This document shows, piece after piece, positions 1-6,776 of a stretch of DNA of 64,000 bases. The DNA comes from UBA993 sp964485855. Lineage in GTDB: Bacteria > Bacillota > Dethiobacteria > DTU022. A model generated the notes under the pieces. The model saw only the letters and a list, made by a program, of their open reading frames with translations. It had not been told where the DNA came from and made no database searches. The stretch spans positions 41,861 through 105,860 of the forward strand of contig CAZAKI010000003.1 of assembly GCA_964485855.1 (NCBI GenBank). Direction: 5' to 3'. A program made the translations under genes and the position numbers. Every line of letters starts with the position of its first letter. Positions within the stretch are counted from its first letter, which is position 1.

Positions 1-1
1 T

Positions 2-1159
2 GAATTATTCAGCCTACATGATGAAGGCCCCGGTTTCCCCTTTCTTCATAACAATGGAATGATTATCTGGCAGGAATTGGCTGATTATTGGCGTAGAGAG
101 CACCGTCTTGCTGGATATGAAGAGATAAAAACTCCTTTGATTTTAAACCGGGAGCTCTGGGAACAGTCAGGTCATTGGGATCACTACCGGGAGAATATGT
201 ATTTTACGAAAATAGACGAACAGGATTTTATAGTCAAACCGATGAACTGCCCGGGGGCAATGCTTGTTTTCGGTTCAAAAATGCACAGTTATCGTGATTT
301 GCCGCGCAGAATAGCTGAAATGGGTATAGTTCATCGCCATGAATTATCGGGAACATTGCACGGTTTAATGAGAGTCCGTACTTTTACCCAGGACGATGCT
401 CATATCTTTATGTTGCCTGAACAGATTGAAGCTGAAGTATCCGGAATTATCGAACTGATGGACCGATTCTATCGGATTTTTGGTTTCGATTACCGGGTTG
501 AGTTAAGTACCAGGCCGGAAAAAGCAATGGGTTCAATTGAGATGTGGGACAAGGCTACAGATATCCTGGAACAAGTTTTAATCAATAAAGAAATTCAATT
601 TAAGGTCAACGAAGGAGACGGAGCATTTTATGGTCCCAAAATTGATTTCCACCTCGAGGATTGCCTGGGACGCAGTTGGCAGTGCGGAACAATTCAGCTG
701 GATTTTCAGATGCCTGAGAAATTTGATCTTACCTACATCGGCGAAGATGGTGCTAAACACCGTCCGGTTGTTATCCACCGTGTAGTATATGGTTCGATGG
801 AGCGTTTCTTTGCTCTGCTCATTGAGCATTACGGCGGTGCATTCCCGGCTTGGCTTGCACCGGTGCAAGCCTCGGTTATACCGGTTACCGACCGCACCCA
901 CGCTTATGCGCATGCCCTCTATGAAAAGCTTAGAGCGGAAGGTTTTCGGGTTAAAATAGACGACCGGAACGAAAAAGTTGGCTATAAGATCAGGGAAGCC
1001 CAGCTACAAAAAGTTCCTTACATGTTGATTTTAGGCGATAGGGAAGCAGAAGCTGGCACGATCACAATTCGACATCGCGAAAAAGGGGATCTTGGTGCAG
1101 GAAAACTTGATGAATTTATATCAAGTCTGGAAAAAGAGATTACAGAAAAAACAATTTGA
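2..1159 (+). CDS. thrS: Threonyl-tRNA synthetase, 3' part (cut by window edge)
   Basis: Charges tRNA-Thr with threonine in the cytoplasm. The frame is open from base 2, so the start and the N-terminal TGS and editing domains lie outside the window; about 385 residues of the usual ~640 remain. Visible are the class II core: GPGFPFF near the left edge, the zinc-site cysteine in NCPG near base 248, motif 2 in the MGIVHRHELSG region, motif 3 in HRVVYGSMERFFALL, and then the C-terminal anticodon-binding domain starting at APVQASVIPV. The stop codon (1157-1159) overlaps the -35 box of the next promoter. No T-box can be judged because the leader is outside the window. Identification is secure. Confidence 0.97.
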   Translation, partial: ELFSLHDEGPGFPFLHNNGMIIWQELADYWRREHRLAGYEEIKTPLILNRELWEQSGHWDHYRENMYFTKIDEQDFIVKPMNCPGAMLVFGSKMHSYRDLPRRIAEMGIVHRHELSGTLHGLMRVRTFTQDDAHIFMLPEQIEAEVSGIIELMDRFYRIFGFDYRVELSTRPEKAMGSIEMWDKATDILEQVLINKEIQFKVNEGDGAFYGPKIDFHLEDCLGRSWQCGTIQLDFQMPEKFDLTYIGEDGAKHRPVVIHRVVYGSMERFFALLIEHYGGAFPAWLAPVQASVIPVTDRTHAYAHALYEKLRAEGFRVKIDDRNEKVGYKIREAQLQKVPYMLILGDREAEAGTITIRHREKGDLGAGKLDEFISSLEKEITEKTI

Positions 1160-1184
1160 CCGGCAATGTGTTTTTTGATATATT
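1156..1184 (+). promoter_or_regulatory. Sigma-A promoter of infC-rpmI-rplT
   Basis: TTGACC (1156-1161), a 17-base spacer, then TATATT (1179-1184). It overlaps the thrS stop codon, so the infC operon has its own promoter. Transcription would begin near 1191, giving a leader of roughly 135 bases before infC. Seen in sequence; activity is inferred. Confidence 0.65.
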
Positions 1185-1199
1185 GTAATTTAGGATCGA

Positions 1200-1320
1200 A
1201 AGGTTCAAAGCAGAAGCCACCGCTTCTCACCCTGTGGCGAGTATTGCTTTCAGGGTTATCATAAGACAGAAGATGTTTAGAGCAGGTGGCAAAACCTGCT
1301 CTTATATTTTTATGGAGGTG
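1200..1320 (+). promoter_or_regulatory. L20-type ribosomal protein leader with attenuator
   Basis: The infC leader holds a short stem at 1212-1226 (AGAAGC/GCTTCT), a longer-range pair ACCCTG (1229-1234) with CAGGGT (1251-1256), and a strong hairpin at 1279-1302 (AGAGCAGGT/ACCTGCTCT) followed by a T-rich stretch. This layout in front of infC-rpmI-rplT matches the Firmicute L20 leader, where ribosomal protein L20 binds the mRNA and promotes premature termination. The assignment rests on position and stems, not on a covariance search. Confidence 0.6.
1279..1310 (+). terminator. Attenuator hairpin before infC
   Basis: Nine-base-pair stem 1279-1287/1294-1302 with a six-base loop, followed by TATATTTTTA. 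It lies just upstream of the infC ribosome binding site, so it could act as the conditional terminator of the L20 leader. Confidence 0.55.
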
Positions 1321-1327
1321 AAACGAT

Positions 1328-1837
1328 ATTAGTAAAAATTTGTTCGTCAATGAACAAATTAACGCCCGGGAGGTTTTGGTAGTTGATGCTGATGGTACTC
1401 AACTAGGGGTGCTGAAAACTGATGAAGCTCTTAATCTGGCCCGGGAAAAGAAGCTGGATCTGGTCAATGTGGCTCCGAGCGCTCGACCTCCCGTGTGCCG
1501 CTTAATGGATTACGGTAAATACAAGTATGAACAGAGCAAACGGGACCGTGAAGCGCGAAAAAACCAAAAAGTCACTACGATTAAAGAGATTAAACTCCGT
1601 CCAAATATTGATAAACACGATTTTGAAGTCAAAGCCAAGCGTGGGCAAAAGTTCTTAGAAAACGGAGATAAAGTAAAAGTCACCGTTATGTTTCGCGGGA
1701 GAGAAATTACCCATCCCGAAAATGCCCAAAGACTTTGCGAACGGTTGGCTAAGGATTTAGCTGATTACGGAGTTGTGGAAAAACCTGCCAAGCAGGAAGG
1801 ACGCAACATGATTATGATATTAACACCTAAACCATAG
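1328..1837 (+). CDS. infC: Translation initiation factor IF-3
   Basis: Binds the 30S subunit, prevents premature joining with 50S and checks initiator tRNA and start codon. The 169-residue frame begins ISKNLFVNEQINAREV; the family N-terminal domain, the lysine-rich linker and the C-terminal domain with RGREITHPE are all present. I place the start at ATT 1328-1330: GGAGGTG at 1314-1320 sits seven bases upstream, and the residues between ATT and the later TTG (1340) match the usual IF-3 N-terminus. AUU starts in infC are known and allow IF-3 to repress its own translation. First gene of infC-rpmI-rplT. Confidence 0.95.
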   Translation: MSKNLFVNEQINAREVLVVDADGTQLGVLKTDEALNLAREKKLDLVNVAPSARPPVCRLMDYGKYKYEQSKRDREARKNQKVTTIKEIKLRPNIDKHDFEVKAKRGQKFLENGDKVKVTVMFRGREITHPENAQRLCERLAKDLADYGVVEKPAKQEGRNMIMILTPKP

Positions 1838-1858
1838 GACAGGAAGGATCTATTCAGA

Positions 1859-2050
1859 ATGCCTAAAATGAAAACTCACCGTGGCGCGGCAAAACGCTTT
1901 AAAAAAACCGGAAGTGGTAAAATTAAACGTTTCCGTGCCTTTGCCAGTCACCTGACGGGAAAGAAAAGTAGTAGCCGGATCAGGCGTTTGAGAAAATCAA
2001 CCCTTGTTAAACCAGCTGATACGAAAAGGGTAAAGTTGCTCATACCTTAA
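1859..2050 (+). CDS. rpmI: Ribosomal protein bL35
   Basis: Component of the 50S subunit. The 63-residue, highly basic sequence starts MPKMKTHRGAAKRFKKTG, the classic L35 signature, and runs to RRLRKSTLV near the C-terminus. AGGAAGG about ten bases upstream of ATG supports this start. It lies 21 bases after infC in the infC-rpmI-rplT operon and so shares the L20-type leader control. Confidence 0.97.
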   Translation: MPKMKTHRGAAKRFKKTGSGKIKRFRAFASHLTGKKSSSRIRRLRKSTLVKPADTKRVKLLIP

Positions 2051-2130
2051 GATTGAGATGTTGATCAATAATTATTATTTTTATCGAATATTAACCGAAT
2101 ACAAGCACATCAGTAGGAGGATGATTAATT

Positions 2131-2484
2131 ATGCCTCGCACTAAGAGAGGTTTTGTCGCCCGTAAAAGGCGGAAAAAAGTACTCAAGTTGGCTAAGGGTT
2201 ACTATGGAGCCAAAAGTAAATTATTCAGGGTAGCCAATCAGCAGGTAATGAAGTCGCTATCTTATGCTTATCGCGATCGCAGGCAGCGCAAAAGAGATTT
2301 CCGAAAGCTTTGGATTGCCAGAATCAATGCCGAAGCCAGAAATGAAGGGATCTCTTACAGCCGCTTTATCAATGGTTTGAAAAAAGCGGATGTGCAGATT
2401 AACCGGAAAGTACTTGCTGATCTTGCTGTCAGGGATAAAGGGGCGTTTGCCCGCCTGGTTGAGGTGGCCAAGGCTAACAGTTAA
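2131..2484 (+). CDS. rplT: Ribosomal protein bL20
   Basis: 50S assembly protein and, in Firmicutes, the autogenous repressor of this operon. The 117-residue basic protein begins MPRTKRGFVARKRRKKVLK and contains GYYGAKSKLFRVA and YSRFINGLKKA, as in all L20 proteins. AGGAGG at 2115-2120 is ten bases before ATG. The 80-base gap after rpmI holds no visible gene or terminator. Confidence 0.97.
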   Translation: MPRTKRGFVARKRRKKVLKLAKGYYGAKSKLFRVANQQVMKSLSYAYRDRRQRKRDFRKLWIARINAEARNEGISYSRFINGLKKADVQINRKVLADLAVRDKGAFARLVEVAKANS

Positions 2485-2542
2485 GTTGTTTTTTGTTTGG
2501 ATTTTTTGCGCTGAAATAACTCACTGGAGTTGATTTCTCCTA

Positions 2543-3877
2543 ATGAAAAGGCCTAAGCCTATAAATCCGGCCCGGGTAATGGTGGTCGGTTTTATTGGGT
2601 TAATTATTGCCGGATCATTATTACTGAGCTTGCCTGCAGCACGGGTTGCGGGGGAGCTCAGTTATCTAGATGCCCTTTTTACAGCTGCTTCGGCTGTTTG
2701 TGTTACCGGTCTTGTTGTTGTAGATACCGGCACCTTTTATTCTATATTCGGCCAAACTATAATTATGATTCTGATCTTCTTTGGTGCTCTCGGTATTATG
2801 ATTATGACCACCCTGATTTTTATTTTTCTGGGGAGACGCATTACTCTGCGGCGGAGCTTGATTATCAAGGAGATAACAGGACAGGATTCACTTGGCAGGA
2901 TCTCGCAACTGGTTTTGAATGTTTTTTTAATGACCGTTTTTTTTGTTTTAATCGGGACTATTATGCTATCGCTCCGCTATATTCCTCTACTTGGTTTGCA
3001 TCATGGTTTTTTTGTCGCTCTTTTTCATGCAATCTCTGCTTTTGGCAATGCCGGTTTTGATCTCCTCGGTAGTTACAACAGCCTTACGGTGCATCCTGCT
3101 GACTATTTAGTTAATGGGACTATACTGGTCCTTTTTGTCATCGGTGGGCTGGGTTTCACAGTGATTCTGGAGCTTGTCAATCATTTACAATTCAGGCACC
3201 GCATCTCTTTGCATTCTTATCTGGTTCTTTCTAGTTCCGTGGCCCTTCTTTTGGGTGGGACTTTATTAATCATGGTTTTAGAATATAATAACCCCGAAAC
3301 TCTTGGGAACTTAACTTTTCTTGATAAGATATTTACTTCCCTTTTTTCAGCGGCCACACCGCGAACTGCAGGGTTTAGCGTATTAAAAACCGAATTGATG
3401 AATAACTCAACTTTACTATTAATTATGGTTCTAATGTTTATTGGTGCTTCTCCGACCTCTACTGGCGGAGGAGTAAAAACGACAACAGTTGGGGTGGTTT
3501 TGATCACCCTGATCAATATGATTCGGGGTCGTCGCGAGCCGTTTATTTATTATCGCCGCTTTCCGCTTGATCAGATCATGCGGGCGGTTTCTATTATCAG
3601 CGCTGCAATGATTTTAATTTTCATAGCCACTCTCTTGCTGACTATTTTCGAGAAAGGCGATTTTATATCACTACTATTTGAAGCGATATCAGCATTTGGA
3701 ACGGTGGGTTTATCAACCGGGATCACTCCGCAATTAAGCGATCCGAGTAAAATGGTAATCATTTTTACGATGTTGGGGGGGCGGGTTGGCCCGCTGTCCT
3801 TGTTAATGGCTCTGGCCTGGAGAAAAGAAGCAGACGGATTGTTGCGCTATCCTGAAGAAAACCTGATGATTGGTTAG
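2543..3877 (+). CDS. ktrB: Potassium uptake channel subunit KtrB (TrkH family)
   Basis: Membrane channel for K+ uptake, driven with the RCK subunit KtrA encoded next. The 444-residue protein is strongly hydrophobic and shows the four pore-loop repeats of the Trk/Ktr family: AVCVTGLVV, AFGNAGFDL, PRTAGFSVL and AFGTVGLSTG, each with the filter glycine. GGAG at 2526-2529 is rather far (13 bases) from ATG; no better start is seen. KtrB size fits better than the longer TrkH. It follows rplT by 58 bases and precedes ktrA by 28 bases, so the two subunits are cotranslated. Confidence 0.93.
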   Translation: MKRPKPINPARVMVVGFIGLIIAGSLLLSLPAARVAGELSYLDALFTAASAVCVTGLVVVDTGTFYSIFGQTIIMILIFFGALGIMIMTTLIFIFLGRRITLRRSLIIKEITGQDSLGRISQLVLNVFLMTVFFVLIGTIMLSLRYIPLLGLHHGFFVALFHAISAFGNAGFDLLGSYNSLTVHPADYLVNGTILVLFVIGGLGFTVILELVNHLQFRHRISLHSYLVLSSSVALLLGGTLLIMVLEYNNPETLGNLTFLDKIFTSLFSAATPRTAGFSVLKTELMNNSTLLLIMVLMFIGASPTSTGGGVKTTTVGVVLITLINMIRGRREPFIYYRRFPLDQIMRAVSIISAAMILIFIATLLLTIFEKGDFISLLFEAISAFGTVGLSTGITPQLSDPSKMVIIFTMLGGRVGPLSLLMALAWRKEADGLLRYPEENLMIG

Positions 3878-3905
3878 GCATTAGTTTTGATTAGGAGGTA
3901 AAAAG

Positions 3906-4562
3906 ATGGCCAAACAATTTTTGGTAATTGGTGCCGGCATTTTTGGCAGTAGTGTTGCAAAAACACTCTATAATTTGAATCATGACGTAATGGTGGTTGA
4001 TAGTGATGAAGAGTTGGTCCAGAAAATCAGTACCGAGGTTACCAATGCTGTTCAGGCCGATGCATCGTCAGAAAGAGCTTTAAACGCCCTTGGTATTGAA
4101 AATTATGATGCTGTAGTGCTTGCAATCAGCAGTGATATGCACAGCAGCATCATGGCCGCAATCCTGCTAGTTGAGCTTCAAGCGAAGTATGTTGTAGCCA
4201 AGGCTCAAACCGAACTTCATGGCAGGGTGCTAAAAAAAATCGGAGTTAACCGGATTGTTTATCCTGAGCAGGATATGGGCAAAAAGCTGGCCCATAGTAT
4301 CCTTGCGCCTTCGATCGTCGATCTGTTTGAACTATCCAACCAGTACAGTATCGTTGAAGTAAGAGCTACAGAAGATTTGGTTGGTAAAACCCTGGGTGAA
4401 CTGGACTTAAGGGCCCGTCATGGGATTGCCATTATTGCCATTCGGAGCAGCGATGGCGATAAAACCAATATTTCGCCGGCTGCAGTTGATCCAATCGAAA
4501 CAGACGACATTATTATTGCTGCCGGAACCAATAGCGATTTAAAGGAGCTAGGTTGGATCTAA
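3906..4562 (+). CDS. ktrA: Potassium uptake regulatory subunit KtrA (TrkA/RCK)
   Basis: Cytoplasmic RCK protein that gates KtrB in response to nucleotides. In 218 residues it has an N-terminal Rossmann fold with the nucleotide loop GAGIFG (residues 8-13), the acidic end of beta-2 (VVDSDEE), and a C-terminal TrkA_C domain beginning about residue 140. AGGAGGT seven bases before ATG gives a clear start. It directly follows ktrB; the pair is a complete Ktr system. Confidence 0.95.
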   Translation: MAKQFLVIGAGIFGSSVAKTLYNLNHDVMVVDSDEELVQKISTEVTNAVQADASSERALNALGIENYDAVVLAISSDMHSSIMAAILLVELQAKYVVAKAQTELHGRVLKKIGVNRIVYPEQDMGKKLAHSILAPSIVDLFELSNQYSIVEVRATEDLVGKTLGELDLRARHGIAIIAIRSSDGDKTNISPAAVDPIETDDIIIAAGTNSDLKELGWI

Positions 4563-4568
4563 ATCTTT

Positions 4569-5369
4569 ATGGAATCAGTTACCAGCTTGCATAATCCAAC
4601 AATCAAGAAATACCTTCGTCTAGTCAAAAGCCGCCGTTTTAGGCAGCGCATGAATTGCTTGGCAGTTGAAGGACCAAACCTGGTTCGGGAAGCGCTGCAG
4701 AGGAGAATTTTACCGGAAGTAGTTATCACTACCATGGATTACTCCAACGGTAAACACGGAAAATGGATTGCTTCAATTCCCGGTGCAGTTAAAAAAATAG
4801 TCGTGCCGGATACTCTCTATCGAGAAATCACCGGCACAGAAACACCACAGGCGGTTGCGGCAATTGTTCCCTATCTGTTTACGAATGACATTGAAAGTGT
4901 TAGGCACGATCTGGATCTGGTTCTGATCCTGGATCAGCTGCAGGATCCCGGCAACTTGGGAACGATTATCCGGACAGCCGCGGCAGCCGGTGTTGATTTG
5001 ATCTGCTGCACAAAAGGATGTGCTGACCCTTATAGTCCAAAAGTGCTGCGTTCAACTGCCGGGCTAATATTTCAAGTTCAAGTGTTGCAAATTCCAGATA
5101 CTGAGTTACTCATATCAACTCTCAAGCACAGAAACTTTCAATTGTTAGCCGCAGTGCCGGAAGGAGATTTACCGTATTGGTCTGTAGAACTGTCTCCGAA
5201 AGTTGCAATTATTGTCGGTAGTGAGGCAAGGGGCATTTCAGATTGTTTATCGGAGCAAGCAGACTTGTTTGTTTCCATTCCCACCAGAACGGATGTTGAT
5301 TCACTGAATGCAGCTGTTGCTGCTGGTATAATTCTTTTTGATATCGAAAGGCGCCGCTTAATTCAGTGA
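4569..5369 (+). CDS. TrmH/SpoU-family RNA 2'-O-methyltransferase
   Basis: SAM-dependent methyltransferase of the SPOUT class, probably acting on rRNA. The 266-residue protein has an N-terminal substrate-binding part (EGPNLVREAL, residues 34-43) and the three SPOUT knot motifs: DQLQDPGNLGTIIR, GSEARGIS, and IPTRTDVDSLNAAVAAGI. Genes of this type (ysgA in Bacillus) often sit just before pheS, as here. It starts six bases after ktrA without its own strong ribosome binding site, which suggests translational coupling. The exact methylated nucleotide cannot be told. Confidence 0.88.
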   Translation: MESVTSLHNPTIKKYLRLVKSRRFRQRMNCLAVEGPNLVREALQRRILPEVVITTMDYSNGKHGKWIASIPGAVKKIVVPDTLYREITGTETPQAVAAIVPYLFTNDIESVRHDLDLVLILDQLQDPGNLGTIIRTAAAAGVDLICCTKGCADPYSPKVLRSTAGLIFQVQVLQIPDTELLISTLKHRNFQLLAAVPEGDLPYWSVELSPKVAIIVGSEARGISDCLSEQADLFVSIPTRTDVDSLNAAVAAGIILFDIERRRLIQ

Positions 5370-5395
5370 TCGTCTGATCTGTGATTGCCTGATCC

Positions 5396-5424
5396 TTGAA
5401 GCATTTCATTCTTGATGCTATAAT
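5396..5424 (+). promoter_or_regulatory. Promoter of the pheST T-box transcript
   Basis: TTGAAG (5396-5401), 17-base spacer, perfect TATAAT (5419-5424). Transcription would start near 5431, just ahead of the T-box stem I. It lies in the gap after the methyltransferase gene. Confidence 0.7.
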
Positions 5425-5439
5425 AATTTATCTTTTACT

Positions 5440-5680
5440 TGTGAAAGTGATGAAGGAGACAAGTACATCGGATCGGCAGCGCAAAGGGAGGATTGGCCGC
5501 GGACTGAAAGCCAACTCGGTGCTTACGATGGAAATTCACTCCGGAACCTCCCGCTGAAGGATTAACATAATCTGGTAGGTAGTGGACGCTCATCCCGTTA
5601 ATGATGCCAAGTGAGCTTGTTTTGCTAAGCTGGGTGGTACCGCGGAAGTAAGCTTTCGTCCCTCTTTATGAGGGTTTTTT
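5440..5680 (+). promoter_or_regulatory. T-box leader controlling pheST
   Basis: T-box elements sense uncharged tRNA and open transcription. The region holds the stem I start GATGAAGGAGACAAGTA near 5449, a candidate specifier TTC (Phe codon) at 5535-5537 inside GGAAATTCACTCC, and the T-box sequence GGGTGGTACCGCGG around 5632-5645 that pairs with the tRNA acceptor end. A terminator follows at 5660-5680. With pheS directly downstream, the Phe specifier is self-consistent. This accounts for the whole gap between the methyltransferase gene and pheS. Confidence 0.92.
5660..5680 (+). terminator. T-box conditional terminator
   Basis: CCCTC-TTTAT-GAGGG followed by six T residues (5675-5680). The alternative antiterminator would use the T-box bulge just upstream. 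Confidence 0.85.
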
Positions 5681-5696
5681 ATTTATGGAGGTGGAT

Positions 5697-6722
5697 ATGT
5701 TGCTGCAGAAGCTGAAAGAATTGGAAAATGAATCACGTCAAAAGATTGCCGCAGCTGAGAACCTGGAGACGCTGAAAGAGATCAGGGTGAGAATTCTGGG
5801 GAAAAAGGGCGAGCTGACTGCTTTGCTGCGTAGTCTCGGCACGATCAGTCCTGCTGAAAGACCGCTGGTTGGTAGCGAAGCAAATACCCTAAGAATGGAA
5901 CTGGAGAAAGCAATTGAGTTAAAAGAAAAAAACTTAAAAGATGCATCCAAATCAGAGCAATGGTTTAAAGAACGAATAGATGTAACACTGCCGGGATGGC
6001 CGGTAGAAATTGGCCGCAAGCACCCACTGACCCTAATCAATGATGAAATTAAGGAAATATTTCTCGGACTCGGTTTTCAGGTAGCTCACGGTCCTGAAAT
6101 TGAGAGTGATTATTACAACTATGAAGCGCTGAATTTTCCTGCCGATCATCCAGCCCGCGATATGCAGGATAGTTATTATATCACCGAACAGTATTTACTG
6201 AGAACCCATACTTCACCGGTTCAGGTCCGAGTGATGGAAAAACTGGCCCCTCAACTTCCGGTACGAATCATCGCGCCGGGAAAGGTATTCCGGCGTGATG
6301 ACGATGCCACCCATTCGCCAATGTTTCACCAGGTTGAGGGGCTAGCCGTTGATCGGGAGATTACCTTTGCCGATTTAAAGGGAACTTTGTTGCTTTTTGC
6401 CCGGGAAATGTTTGGTTCGGATCAGAAAATCCGCCTGAGACCAAGTTTTTTCCCTTTTACTGAGCCCAGTGCAGAGGTCGATATCTCTTGTATTATGTGT
6501 GAAGGTAAAGGATGCCGGGTTTGCAGCTACTGCGGATGGCTTGAAATATTGGGTGCAGGGATGGTCCATCCCAGGGTTCTTGAAATAGCCGGATACGATC
6601 CACAGCAGGTAACTGGTTTTGCTTTTGGGATGGGTGTTGAACGAATAGCTATGTTAAAATATGGAATTGGCGATTTGCGATTATTCTTTTCAAATGATCT
6701 ACGGTTTTTAAGACAATTTTGA
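5697..6722 (+). CDS. pheS: Phenylalanyl-tRNA synthetase alpha subunit
   Basis: Catalytic subunit of the alpha2-beta2 enzyme that charges tRNA-Phe. An earlier ATG at 5685 overlaps the ribosome binding site GGAGGTGG (5687-5694), so ATG 5697 is taken as the start, giving 341 residues. An N-terminal coiled coil (about 1-85) is followed by the class II core: HPARDMQDS, motif 2 with FRRDDDATHSPMFHQVEG, the SFFPFTEPSAEVD segment, a Cys pair cluster CIMCEGKGCRVC, and motif 3 GFAFGMGVERIAML. Under T-box control and followed by pheT after 54 bases. Confidence 0.96.
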   Translation: MLLQKLKELENESRQKIAAAENLETLKEIRVRILGKKGELTALLRSLGTISPAERPLVGSEANTLRMELEKAIELKEKNLKDASKSEQWFKERIDVTLPGWPVEIGRKHPLTLINDEIKEIFLGLGFQVAHGPEIESDYYNYEALNFPADHPARDMQDSYYITEQYLLRTHTSPVQVRVMEKLAPQLPVRIIAPGKVFRRDDDATHSPMFHQVEGLAVDREITFADLKGTLLLFAREMFGSDQKIRLRPSFFPFTEPSAEVDISCIMCEGKGCRVCSYCGWLEILGAGMVHPRVLEIAGYDPQQVTGFAFGMGVERIAMLKYGIGDLRLFFSNDLRFLRQF

Positions 6723-6776
6723 TCGAGTGAAACCGAAAACGTTAATTTTTTTAGTTTATATTGGAGGAGATTAATA

